A DNA stretch of 7,603 bases from Candidatus Coatesiibacteriota bacterium (GTDB lineage: Bacteria; RBG-13-66-14): the NCBI GenBank assembly GCA_030631385.1, contig DAOVLG010000070.1, positions 1 through 7,603 of the forward strand, written 5' to 3'. The notes under the pieces are model-generated. The model worked only from the letters and a program-made list of their open reading frames with translations, was not told the origin of the DNA and searched no databases. Positions 1-6,516 of the stretch are shown here, piece after piece (within the stretch, counting starts at the first letter, position 1; each line of letters starts with the position of its first letter). Position numbers and translations under genes: made by a program.

Positions 1-283
1 CCTGCCTCCGGCGTCGGCTTCTGGGCTTCGCCCACCGCAATCCCTTTCCCTTCCAGAGGAACACCCCCGACCGGGCGCCGGGGTTGACGAAGACCAGCTC
101 CCGCTCCTCCCCATGGTGGCTGGAGACGAACACCACCGCCGCCCCTCTGCGAAGCTCATCCTCCAGGTTGGTGTTGGTCTCGCGGTCAACGGCGTCCAGG
201 ATGACGACGTCTATCACCTTCGCACCCTCGAGAAAGGGTCGCCAAAGGGAGAGGTAGGAGGCTAGGGTGAGACCGTCGTACAT
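1..283 (-). CDS. NFACT/RqcH-like protein, N-terminal fragment (cut by window edge)
   Basis: An open minus-strand frame of 94 codons starts at ATG (283-281) and runs off the left edge, so only the N-terminus is visible. It begins MYDGLTLASYLSLWRPFLEG, followed by a strand-like segment (AKVIDVVIL) and later RELVFVNPGARSGVFLW near residues 61-77. The DGLTL start, then an L-x-G-x-(K/R)-V turn and a short beta region, resemble the N-terminal domain of NFACT proteins (RqcH, formerly FbpA). Family members bind tRNA and stalled 50S subunits in ribosome quality control. The visible part is too short to prove this, because the coiled coil and NFACT-R domain would lie outside. The tail (PRSRRRRQ) is very basic. 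There is no Shine-Dalgarno sequence, and the -10 box sits only 11 nt upstream, so the mRNA may be leaderless. The gene is divergent from the 441-2378 gene. Confidence 0.5.
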   Translation of the reverse strand, partial: MYDGLTLASYLSLWRPFLEGAKVIDVVILDAVDRETNTNLEDELRRGAAVVFVSSHHGEERELVFVNPGARSGVFLWKGKGLRWAKPRSRRRRQ

Positions 284-293
284 GGGAAGGGAA

Positions 294-302
294 ATTGTAG
301 CA
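294..302 (-). promoter_or_regulatory. Extended -10 promoter for the 1-283 gene
   Basis: On the minus strand the sequence reads TGC TACAAT, an extended -10 element with a 5/6 match to TATAAT. No good -35 box lies 16-18 nt upstream (GGTGCC at 17 nt), which is typical when TGn is present. Transcription would start around 287, leaving only about 4 nt before the ATG at 283. This predicts a nearly leaderless mRNA and explains the missing ribosome-binding site. Confidence 0.45.
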
Positions 303-375
303 CAGCCGCCGGGATCGGCACCATTTTTGCTGCTTCAATCGAGCGGCACCCCGCGAGGCATAGGGTAGAATGTCG

Positions 376-402
376 TTGTCCACCCCCAGCTTCTGCTATA
401 AT
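376..402 (+). promoter_or_regulatory. Extended -10 promoter of the hydrolase/amidase pair
   Basis: TGC directly precedes a perfect TATAAT (397-402), giving an extended -10 element. A weak -35 candidate TTGTCC (376-381) lies at a short 15-nt spacing, which the TGn motif would compensate for. The expected transcription start is near 409, giving a leader of about 30 nt to the ATG at 441. It is divergent from the promoter at 294-302, so 284-440 is a shared intergenic control region. Confidence 0.6.
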
Positions 403-440
403 CTGACCCTGTCCTCAACCCTTTAGAAAACGGTAATCAG

Positions 441-2378
441 ATGAAGCTCCGAGAGATTATAAAAAAGACCTCGCGCCTGACCCTCTTCGGCATCTTGGCG
501 TGCTACGCCTACACCGCCTTCTACTTCACCAGCCACCTGGTCTTCGGGGACAGCAACATTGTCTGGGGCCTCCTGGGTGATGGACCACACCACGCCATCC
601 TCTTCATTGTGGGGGTCCTGTTCCTCTTCCCCATAATCGGGGCCCCGGCCTCGTTCATCACCGGTCTGGTCTCCACCCTCGTCACTGATAGGATAAAGGG
701 CCTTAACGAAGCCCGGCGCGAGCACATCGGACTCATCGCCGTGGCCCTGGTGACCACCGGCGTACTGGGGTTGCCGCCGATCCTGGGGCAGCTCTTCGGC
801 CACCTTCGCACCCTGCTGGGCCTTCTCGTGGCTCTCTGTATCGGGGCGGTCCTGGTCTTCGGCGCGATCAAGCTGCCCAGGATCGAGCTCTGGGCCCGCC
901 GCATCGCCGGGGGTCTCCTCGGGCTGGCGACGCTGCTCTTCACCTTTTTCTACCTCTTCGCCCTTGGTAATTTTGCGTACACCGAGCAATCCGAGAACCT
1001 CCCGGGTCCCAACGTCCTCATCATCCTCTCCGATGCCCACCGCGCCGATATCGCCTCCACCTTCGGCGGCGATGTGCCCACGCCCAACCTCGATCGCCTG
1101 GCCGCGAGGGGGGTGCGCTTCAACCGTTGCTACTCGACCAGCAACTGGACCGTTCCCGCCGTCGCGTCGCTCTTCACCGGCACCTCCCACGCCGTACACG
1201 GCGTGGACGGCTTCCGCCCGCTCTCAGACACCCTCCCCACCCTGCAGGGGCTGCTGGGGCGCGAGGGGTACCGCTGCTGGGGTCTGTTCTGCAACACGGC
1301 CATCAACCCGCGCACCAACCTCTTTGCCGACTTCTCAACCTACGCCAACTACAGCATCTTCCGCACCCCGGCGCTGGGGGTCATGAGTAACAAGACCGGA
1401 CCTCTGTACGCCAGGTACTCCTTCCTTCTGACCCGTCTCTTCCTGCGCGCCGACGTGCAACACATCAAGACCATCACCCCGGAGCTGGCGGTGGAGCTCA
1501 GCGCCCAGCTCAGGCCCGCTGGAGGGACCTTCGCCTACATCCACCTCTACGACCCGCACCTGCCCTATGCCCCACCGGACCGGTTCGTACCCGAGGGTGC
1601 CTACGACGGCCCGATGGGAAGGAGGCTTGGCAACGATTTCGCCGGCGTGATCAAACGGAGAGGCCCCGACGCGATCCACGGCGAGGATCGCCGGATGATC
1701 ATCGAGCTGTACCGGGGCGAGGTTCGCTACGAGGACGAGATCATCGGCAGGATCCTGGACACCCTGGAGGAGACCGGGGCGATCGAAAACACCGCCGTCT
1801 TCTTCGTGGCCGATCACGGCGAGGAGCTCTGGGACCACGGCGACTGGGGCCACGGTCAGACCATGTACGACGAGGTCGTGCGGGTCCCGCTCATCGCCTC
1901 CTGGCCCGGGGTTCTGCCCGAAGGCAAAGTTCGCGACGACCGGGTGAGCATCGGCGACATCTTCCCCACCGTCCTGGACACCCTGGGCATCGTGTACGAC
2001 TCAGGGCCCCTCGCCGCCCGTTCACTACTCCTCCCGCCCGACCCCGAACGGGTGATCTTCTCCGAGCACAACGACCCGGACCTCGTCCGGATTGACCGGC
2101 CCATCCACCAGATCACCGTCCACGCCCCCGAGGGATCGTTGATCCTGGACCGCGATACCGGCGATGTATCCTACTTCCTGCCCGAGGATGTGACCCAACG
2201 GCGTGAGGTGGGGGATGAGTATCCCGAGAGGCGGGATTACCTCCTCGGACTGATCGAGGAGTACGACGCCGAGCAAACCGCGCTGTGCGAGGTTTACAAC
2301 CCCAGGACGGGCGGACTGAGCGCCGAAGCCACCGCCGCCCAGCTCGAGAATCTGCGCGCCATCGGCTATCTACAGTAA
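441..2378 (+). CDS. Membrane-anchored sulfatase-fold (alkaline phosphatase superfamily) hydrolase
   Basis: This 645-residue protein has five likely membrane spans (about 12-35, 51-80, 95-119, 125-143, 155-180) and then an extracytoplasmic sulfatase-fold domain from about residue 189. Visible signatures are PNVLIILSDAHRAD (metal ligand D198), TPNLDRLAARGVRF, SNWTVPAVASLFTG, HLYDPHLPYAPP (H368, D371, H373), ADHGEELWDHG (D458, H459) and a C-terminal QLENLRAIGYL typical of bacterial sulfatase-like proteins. The classical formylglycine motif C/S-x-P-S-R reads T-V-P-A-V, with T237 at the nucleophile position. It therefore cannot be matured to formylglycine and may be a phosphodiesterase or a phospho-group transferase rather than a sulfatase. 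The substrate is unknown. The start at 441 lacks a clear Shine-Dalgarno, but the basic N-terminus before span 1 fits. The amidase gene follows after 36 nt, probably on the same transcript. Confidence 0.9.
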   Translation: MKLREIIKKTSRLTLFGILACYAYTAFYFTSHLVFGDSNIVWGLLGDGPHHAILFIVGVLFLFPIIGAPASFITGLVSTLVTDRIKGLNEARREHIGLIAVALVTTGVLGLPPILGQLFGHLRTLLGLLVALCIGAVLVFGAIKLPRIELWARRIAGGLLGLATLLFTFFYLFALGNFAYTEQSENLPGPNVLIILSDAHRADIASTFGGDVPTPNLDRLAARGVRFNRCYSTSNWTVPAVASLFTGTSHAVHGVDGFRPLSDTLPTLQGLLGREGYRCWGLFCNTAINPRTNLFADFSTYANYSIFRTPALGVMSNKTGPLYARYSFLLTRLFLRADVQHIKTITPELAVELSAQLRPAGGTFAYIHLYDPHLPYAPPDRFVPEGAYDGPMGRRLGNDFAGVIKRRGPDAIHGEDRRMIIELYRGEVRYEDEIIGRILDTLEETGAIENTAVFFVADHGEELWDHGDWGHGQTMYDEVVRVPLIASWPGVLPEGKVRDDRVSIGDIFPTVLDTLGIVYDSGPLAARSLLLPPDPERVIFSEHNDPDLVRIDRPIHQITVHAPEGSLILDRDTGDVSYFLPEDVTQRREVGDEYPERRDYLLGLIEEYDAEQTALCEVYNPRTGGLSAEATAAQLENLRAIGYLQ

Positions 2379-2414
2379 GGCCTACCCTGTCTGCCGTTCC
2401 TTCCGTATGAGGCG

Positions 2415-3209
2415 ATGAAACTCACCGTCGGCTACCTCCAGCTCGAACCCCGTCCGGGTGATCCGGAGCACAACCGGCGGCGGATCGTCGAGCTGCTCTC
2501 ACCCCACCGGGCCGACCTCATCGTTCTACCGGAGCTGTCCACCAGCGGTTACTGCCTGGAGTCTGCGGAGATGCGCGCCGTTGCCGAGCCCGCCAACGGT
2601 CCGACCGCCCATTTGCTGGAGGAGTTGGCCCGGGAGACGGGAACGCATTACGTCGTCGGCTTCCCCGAATTCGATGGGGAAAGGCTGTACAACTGCATCA
2701 TCCTCGTCGGACCCTCAGGCCTGCTGACGAAGTACCGCAAGATCCATCTCTTCGGCTTCGAGCCCGAGGTGTTCACCCCGGGGGATCGGGAACCTGAACC
2801 GGTAGATTTCAAGGGCACCAGGCTGGGGTTGATGATCTGCTTCGACTGGATCTATCCCGAGGTGGCGAGGATCCTCGCCCTCCGGGGGGCGACGGTTCTC
2901 TGTCACCCTTCCAACCTGGTACTGCCACACTGTCCCGATGCCATGATCACCCGTTGCCTGGAAAACCGCGTCTTCGCCGTCACCACCAACCGTGTCGGCG
3001 AGGAGGACCGGCGGGGGGAATCGGTACGATTCACCGGCATGAGTCAGGTTGTCACGCCCTCGGGCGAGGTGCTTGGACGGGCCGGCGACGAGGAAGAGCG
3101 GGTCTTTATCACCGAAATTGAAACAGAGCAGGCCGAGAACAAGGTGGTGCAGGGCAACGACATCTTCGCCATGCGACGGCCCCGGCTGTACCGAAGGCTG
3201 TGCGAGTAA
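2415..3209 (+). CDS. Carbon-nitrogen hydrolase (nitrilase superfamily amidase)
   Basis: This is a 264-residue cytoplasmic enzyme of normal length for the nitrilase superfamily. The Glu-Lys-Cys triad is complete: E40 in LIVLPELSTSGY, K109 in KYRKIHLF, and C142 in GLMICFDWIYPEV. Further conserved blocks are HPSNLVLP (164-171), CLENRVFAVTTNR (181-193) and FTGMSQVVTPSGEVL (206-220), with a C-terminal NDIFAMRRPRLYRRL. Family members hydrolyse amides or N-carbamoyl groups, releasing ammonia. The sequence does not reveal the substrate, and N-carbamoylputrescine amidase, omega-amidase or others remain possible. The start ATG at 2415 is preceded by GAGG (2409-2412) at an unusually short 2-nt spacing. 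No in-frame alternative fits the family N-terminus (MKLTVGYLQLEP) better. It lies 36 nt after the hydrolase gene and is followed by a terminator. Confidence 0.92.
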   Translation: MKLTVGYLQLEPRPGDPEHNRRRIVELLSPHRADLIVLPELSTSGYCLESAEMRAVAEPANGPTAHLLEELARETGTHYVVGFPEFDGERLYNCIILVGPSGLLTKYRKIHLFGFEPEVFTPGDREPEPVDFKGTRLGLMICFDWIYPEVARILALRGATVLCHPSNLVLPHCPDAMITRCLENRVFAVTTNRVGEEDRRGESVRFTGMSQVVTPSGEVLGRAGDEEERVFITEIETEQAENKVVQGNDIFAMRRPRLYRRLCE

Positions 3210-3216
3210 GGGTGCA

Positions 3217-3244
3217 GAAAGGCGGCCGTTGGGACCGCCTCTTT
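3217..3244. terminator. Bidirectional hairpin terminator between convergent genes
   Basis: AGGCGG (3220-3225) pairs with CCGCCT (3235-3240). CC/GG can extend the stem around a GTTG loop, with one bulged A. The stem is flanked by AAA on the left and CTTT on the right, so both strands have a short T tract after the hairpin. It sits between the stop codons of the amidase (plus) and the transporter (minus), where a shared terminator is expected. Confidence 0.65.
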
Positions 3245-3259
3245 CGTATCCAGAACGGG

Positions 3260-4033
3260 TTAGTAAAGGAGGGACTCGACCCCCAGCCAGATCGTCCGAA
3301 CACTGAGTCCGCTGATTACTATCCCCACAATAATCATCAACGCCTTCGCCGGAACCTTCTTGCAGAGCCAAGCCGCGAACGGGGCGGCGACCACACCGCC
3401 GATCAAAAGACCGAGGATGATCCGCCAGTAACCGATCCCCATCACGGCGAAGAAGGTTGCCGCCTGCACCAGGGTGACGAAGAACTCGGAGGTGTTCACC
3501 GAACCGATGACGTAGCGCGGCTGCTCACCGTTGGCGATGAGGGTGGTGGTTACGATTGGACCCCAACCGCCGCCGCCCATAGCGTCGAAGAAACCCCCGA
3601 CCAACCCGAGACCGGCGAGGAAAGACGGCTTGTACTTTGCCTTTTCGGACGTCTCCTCCCCGGCTTTCCGCTTCAGAGCCTTTACCAGAATCCGCACCCC
3701 CATCACCAGCAGGTAGAGGGCGATGGCCGGTTTTAAATAGGTGGTCTCCAACTGCGTTAGGAGGTAGGCGCCGGCCGCCCCTCCAAGGACGCCGGTGAAA
3801 ACCAGGGACAGGACCAACTTCTTATTGACGTTTTTAAGACAGAGGTGGGAGATCCCCGAAACAGCGGTGGTGCCCACCTCGGCGATGTGCACGCTGGCCG
3901 AGGCCATCGCCGGGGGTAGCCCCAGGCTCAGGAGGAAGGTGTTGGAGCTGACGCCGTAGGCCATACCCAGACTGCCGTCTATCAACTGAGCGGCGAAGCC
4001 GACGACTATATAGAGCCATAGATCATCAAACAT
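3260..4033 (-). CDS. TauE/SafE (TSUP) family membrane transporter
   Basis: This 257-residue, very hydrophobic protein has the two-fold internal repeat of the TauE/SafE family. Half one is GFAAQLIDGSLGMAYG then LPPAMASASVHIAEVGTTAVSG (12-60). Half two is GLVGGFFDAMGGGGWGP then PRYVIGSVNTSEFFVTLV (143-189). A basic, hydrophilic loop (about 119-136) joins the halves. I count roughly eight membrane segments. Family members are thought to move sulfite, sulfoacetate or other small organic anions across the inner membrane. The exact substrate cannot be read from the sequence. The ATG (4033-4031) has GGAG 10 nt upstream on its strand, and the protein starts directly before the first span. The gene stands alone, with its own promoter, an operator-like repeat and terminators on both sides. 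Confidence 0.88.
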   Translation of the reverse strand: MFDDLWLYIVVGFAAQLIDGSLGMAYGVSSNTFLLSLGLPPAMASASVHIAEVGTTAVSGISHLCLKNVNKKLVLSLVFTGVLGGAAGAYLLTQLETTYLKPAIALYLLVMGVRILVKALKRKAGEETSEKAKYKPSFLAGLGLVGGFFDAMGGGGWGPIVTTTLIANGEQPRYVIGSVNTSEFFVTLVQAATFFAVMGIGYWRIILGLLIGGVVAAPFAAWLCKKVPAKALMIIVGIVISGLSVRTIWLGVESLLY

Positions 4034-4079
4034 GTGTATTTCACTCCGGAAATGTGGTTAATTACCCGACCAACTTGAT

Positions 4080-4106
4080 TGCATTACTAGATTATATATG
4101 CATTAC
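4080..4106 (-). promoter_or_regulatory. 8-bp direct repeat, likely operator of the TauE/SafE gene
   Basis: TGCATTAC occurs exactly at 4080-4087 and 4099-4106 (plus-strand reading), with a 19-bp period. One copy lies inside the -35/-10 spacer. The other overlaps the expected transcription start near 4084. Repressor half-sites commonly occupy this arrangement. The binding protein is unknown. Confidence 0.45.
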
Positions 4107-4119
4107 GGAAATAAATCAA
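4091..4119 (-). promoter_or_regulatory. Sigma-70-type promoter of the TauE/SafE gene
   Basis: On the minus strand the sequence reads TTGATT (4119-4114), a 17-nt spacer, then a perfect TATAAT (4096-4091). The expected start is near 4084, giving a leader of about 50 nt to the ATG at 4033. The surrounding 4050-4160 stretch is markedly AT-rich compared with the rest of the window. Confidence 0.75.
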
Positions 4120-4180
4120 TAAAACGATAGAAATTATCAAGAATAAGCGGTAAAAAACACAAGGATTGGGGTCCATTAGA

Positions 4181-4221
4181 AAAGCGCCCTCCCCGCTAAC
4201 ATCCCGTGAGGGCTACTTTTT
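4181..4221. terminator. Bidirectional A/T-flanked hairpin terminator
   Basis: GCCCTC (4186-4191) pairs with GAGGGC (4208-4213). Outside a small internal loop, AAAG (4181-4184) pairs with CTTT (4216-4219), and the plus strand continues to CTTTTT. On the minus strand the hairpin is followed by CTTTTCT, and it lies about 25 nt after the stop codon of the 4245-5088 gene. It probably ends that gene before the TauE/SafE promoter. Confidence 0.65.
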
Positions 4222-4244
4222 GAGTAACCGATTCGGGGTGATAA

Positions 4245-5088
4245 TCACACATCGGGTTGTTTGGTAAGCAGTTGGTACTCGCCGTTTTGTATCTTAAGCG
4301 TACAGACAACGTTCTGGTAGAGCGAGTCGTAGATGTCGGCCGGGGAGAGGTAGGTCTTGCTCTTCATGTCGTCAACGAGCTTTACACCGCAACCGTGATA
4401 CCGGGCGGCGCCGGCCAGCTCCGAGGGTGTCCTCCCGACCGATCTCTTTGGTCGGGTTCTCGTGCCTCGGTCGCAGCCAGGTCAGAGCAACGTTGGTCTT
4501 CTTCAGGTAGAAATCGGCAATATTGTCCCGGAAGACCTTGGTGGCGAAGGCGTGGATGAAACTCCAGTCGTGGTCGTAGACGAGCGCATGGTAATAGACG
4601 GAGTGGGTGACCAGCGTGACGACGGCGCCCATCACCTCGGTGATGTCGTCCACGTCTTCGTCGGTGACCAGAACAATGTCGCCCCGTTTCTTGGCGTCTC
4701 CCGCCAGTCGTTGAGAGGGGTCAGGTTGGGCAGGTCGCGGGTGAAGGTCATTCTCATTGCGGCAGCCCTCCCTTCGGATTCGACACCCCAGACGTCTATC
4801 TCCACGTAATCCATCCCGTCGGAGTATTCGCCCTCGATCTTAAAGCGGCGGGACTCGCCCGGTTCCAGGGCGCGGTCGGTGATGTGAAAGATGTCCTGGC
4901 GCATCGGGGGGTGGTCGGGGTCTTTGTAGTGCATCATCATCGGTAATCGTAGATGGGGCAGGGTGCAGTTTATCCGGTTGGTCGCCGTGCCGGTGACGAC
5001 GAAGAAGTCCCCCTCCACCTTGATGTTATCGCGGATCAATTTTTATGTCACAGGCGTCGGCGCGCCATTCATCACAGAAGCGGGACAT
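4245..5088 (-). pseudogene. Frame-disrupted gene, FxLYD-like domain plus unrecognised C-terminal region
   Basis: A strong ribosome-binding site and ATG (5088) open a frame that reaches its end at TGA (4247-4245) only with three single-base frame changes. They are an extra base in the A5 run (5040-5044), a missing base near the G3 run (about 4700-4702), and an extra base near 4425-4433. The three fragments join smoothly: MSRFCDEWRADACDIK into IRDNIKVEGDFFVVTG, DLPNLTPLNDWR into AKKRGDIVLVTDEDVDD, and NPTKEIGRE into TPSELAGAARYHG. The result is about 280 residues. Residues about 17-110, with a beta-rich core, VTGTATN and LEPGESRRFKIEG, resemble an FxLYD domain. The remainder is not recognised. 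No signal peptide is visible. Three lesions in 850 bp, with none in neighbouring genes, indicate decay or local sequence error. Confidence 0.75.
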
Positions 5089-5092
5089 TAAA

Positions 5093-5098
5093 CCTCCC
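5093..5098 (-). promoter_or_regulatory. Strong Shine-Dalgarno that sets the start at 5088
   Basis: The minus strand reads GGGAGG, then TTTA, then ATG. This is the clearest ribosome-binding site near any non-overlapping start in the window. It shows that translation of the broken gene began at 5088. A TTG at 5039, where the longest downstream frame opens, has no such site. Confidence 0.7.
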
Positions 5099-5105
5099 TT
5101 GCTGG

Positions 5106-5194
5106 TGGGTAATGTAGCGCGGGGCTTCTACGCCCCGCCCCGAGGATTAGGTCGCCCGTAGAAGGGCGACGCTACCGTTTCTAAAAATTACCCA
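5106..5194. repeat. Nested palindromic element, MITE/REP-like, copy 1
   Basis: Outer arms TGGGTAAT (5106-5113) and ATTACCCA (5187-5194) are exact inverted repeats. Inside, GTAGCG (5114-5119) pairs with CGCTAC (5170-5175). Two further hairpins lie within: GCGGGGC/GCCCCGC (5119-5125 and 5132-5138, loop TTCTAC) and GTCGCCC/GGGCGAC (5151-5157 and 5164-5170, loop GTAGAA). The two loops are reverse complements of each other. The 19-nt ends at 5114-5132 and 5157-5175 match as inverted repeats at 15 of 19 positions. A second copy begins at 7567. The 5089-5210 gap contains no gene besides this element. Confidence 0.75.
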
Positions 5195-5210
5195 TGTTAT
5201 GTGTCTTGGG

Positions 5211-5705
5211 TTACACCTCCCGGGGACGGCTGAGGATCATCTTCAGTAGGGAGATAATCGCCGGCCTGAGCTGACCCCCCGGCAGCGGGACCACCTGGTC
5301 GTCCACGCTCAAGCGCAGGAGTTGGCGCACCGTAAGGCGGTCCACGGCGTTGGGCTCGTCGTAGTTCACCAGGGCCAGGATTCGGGGCGCGGCGCTGATG
5401 AGCTCCCAGAAGTCCAGGCCGGCCCGGATGCTGGGGAAGCGGCTGTGGTCGAGGCAGTCCACGGCGACGATGTAACCGGCTAGACCCTCGGCCAGGAGGT
5501 CAAAAAGGGAGGGCAGGTCGGAGTTGCTCGGCGCGGCGACGAGTTCCAGCTCCCCCCCGGCAACGAGGTAGTAGCGTCCGAGAAAGCCGTAGATCGCTGT
5601 CAGTTCGGAGATCCGCCCCTGCTTCGGCCTGAAGGACTCCAGGAGCGTGAGCGCCAGCTCCGGCTTGTCGGCCAGGACCAGTACTGTCACCGGTTTACCC
5701 GGCAT
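5211..5705 (-). CDS. Degenerate small-GTPase-like protein (MglA/COG2229-like fold, motifs lost)
   Basis: The 164-residue protein has the alternating strand/helix pattern of a Ras-like GTPase: strand VTVLVLAD, YYLVAGGELELVAAP, GLAGYIVAVDCLD (75-86), ILALVNYDEP (109-118), and a final helix. The position of each GTPase motif is altered. The P-loop site reads LADKPELALTLL (11-22) with no GxxxxGK[ST]. The DxPGQ site reads AAPSNSD (57-63). NKxD becomes N114-Y115-D116. GTP binding by the normal mode is therefore unlikely. Intact relatives (MglA-like or conservon-type GTPases) act in polarity and signalling. The ATG overlaps the end of the DUF4388 gene by 11 nt and has a GGGGAGGGGG ribosome-binding site, so the two are co-translated. 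It could alternatively be a receiver-like pseudo-domain. Confidence 0.8.
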   Translation of the reverse strand: MPGKPVTVLVLADKPELALTLLESFRPKQGRISELTAIYGFLGRYYLVAGGELELVAAPSNSDLPSLFDLLAEGLAGYIVAVDCLDHSRFPSIRAGLDFWELISAAPRILALVNYDEPNAVDRLTVRQLLRLSVDDQVVPLPGGQLRPAIISLLKMILSRPREV

Positions 5706-6516
5706 CCCCCTCCCCTTCGAGCGTACGTTTGATGTTCTCCAACGTCTCGGGGTCGGGCTTCGCGGCCTGGATGGCGGTGGTGCGCTTCACCGGTGGAGGA
5801 GAGGTACCGATACCGATCTCCACCAGCCGCTTCTCCAAGAGATTGTAGAGGGCCCGGGCGGTCCTGAACCGGGTGAGGTTGCCCGCCATGGTGATCTCGT
5901 CCAGGTTCCGCCGCCCGTCAATGAGGGAGAGCACCTTCCACTCATCCTGGGGCAGATCCAGCTCCCTCAAGTTTATGGCGCCGTCGGCGAGGAGGGGGAC
6001 CTGACGAAAGCTCAACAGGCCGACGCCCAGGTGTGACATGTCCTCGACCCGCGCCATGCCGCGTAGAACGACCTCGTCAATCCGCAGTTTGACCACGATC
6101 TTCGAGGTCGGCGGGTCGTAGCCCGAGACCCGGTATACGAAGCTGCCGTCAACCTCGCAGGAGGCGAGATAGACCATCTCCGAGAACTGATCGGCCAGGG
6201 CATCCTCGATGTCCTCCCGGGGGATGAGACCCAGAAGTATCTCCCCCAGCATCCGACGCTCCTCTCCCTCCCTGCGCTGGCTCGCGAGGACCTCGTCGAG
6301 CTGCTCCTGGGTCAGCAGTTTGCGGTTGAGGAGGATCTTGCCCAGGGGTTCCCGATCGGCCTCACTCTCAGCGTAGATGATCCGCCCGGTGTTGATGTAG
6401 ATGTCGGTGTGACCGAACGAGGTGTCCACGCTCAACCAACCCGACCGGTAGTACCGGCTGAATATCTCCAGCAGCTCAAGGAGGGGAAGCTCCGCCAGGG
6501 TACCTTGTAGAGCCAT
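5695..6516 (-). CDS. DUF4388 domain protein with MshEN-like segment and C-terminal winged helix
   Basis: The 273-residue soluble protein begins MALQGTLAELPLLELLEIFS and continues to GWLSVDTSFGHTDIYINTGRIIYAE (26-50), the usual opening of DUF4388 (PatA N-terminal-like) domains. Residues about 57-111 (PLGKILLNRKLLTQEQLDEVL, then a second LGEILL...LADQ unit) look like the helical repeat of MshEN/T2SSE N-terminal domains, some of which bind c-di-GMP. The C-terminal part (about 180-235, with LPQDEWKVLSLIDGRRNLDEI and ALYNLLEKRLVEI) is winged-helix-like. DUF4388 proteins are linked to gliding, pili and two-component signalling, but no biochemical activity is established. The start overlaps the previous gene as TAATG, and the stop lies inside the next gene, so all three are translationally coupled. 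Confidence 0.88.
   Translation of the reverse strand: MALQGTLAELPLLELLEIFSRYYRSGWLSVDTSFGHTDIYINTGRIIYAESEADREPLGKILLNRKLLTQEQLDEVLASQRREGEERRMLGEILLGLIPREDIEDALADQFSEMVYLASCEVDGSFVYRVSGYDPPTSKIVVKLRIDEVVLRGMARVEDMSHLGVGLLSFRQVPLLADGAINLRELDLPQDEWKVLSLIDGRRNLDEITMAGNLTRFRTARALYNLLEKRLVEIGIGTSPPPVKRTTAIQAAKPDPETLENIKRTLEGEGDAG

Noticed and set aside
423..1199. Long minus-strand open frame of 258 codons opposite the hydrolase gene
   Set aside because: Its product is a low-complexity run of Gly, Glu, Arg and Asp with no domain pattern, as expected from the reverse frame of a GC-rich gene. The plus-strand frame has unmistakable sulfatase-fold motifs.
1335..1853. Minus-strand open frame of 172 codons
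   Set aside because: It lies fully opposite the catalytic core of the hydrolase gene and shows no family motif or ribosome-binding site.
2715..3371. Minus-strand open frame of 218 codons across the amidase and the terminator
   Set aside because: It would run through the convergent terminator and oppose a complete nitrilase with an intact triad. Its composition is Gly/Arg/Pro-rich shadow sequence.
3200..3736. Plus-strand open frame of 178 codons opposite the TauE/SafE gene
   Set aside because: The product is hydrophilic and motif-free, while the minus strand encodes a clear two-repeat membrane transporter with its own promoter.
4462..4809. Plus-strand open frame of 115 codons opposite the broken gene
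   Set aside because: The minus-strand frames join into one protein with a strong ribosome-binding site. This frame is a shadow with no start signal.
5106..5194. Palindromic element considered as a CRISPR repeat or terminator
   Set aside because: There are no regularly spaced repeats or spacers, and neither strand has a T tract after the stems. A related copy elsewhere fits a dispersed element better.
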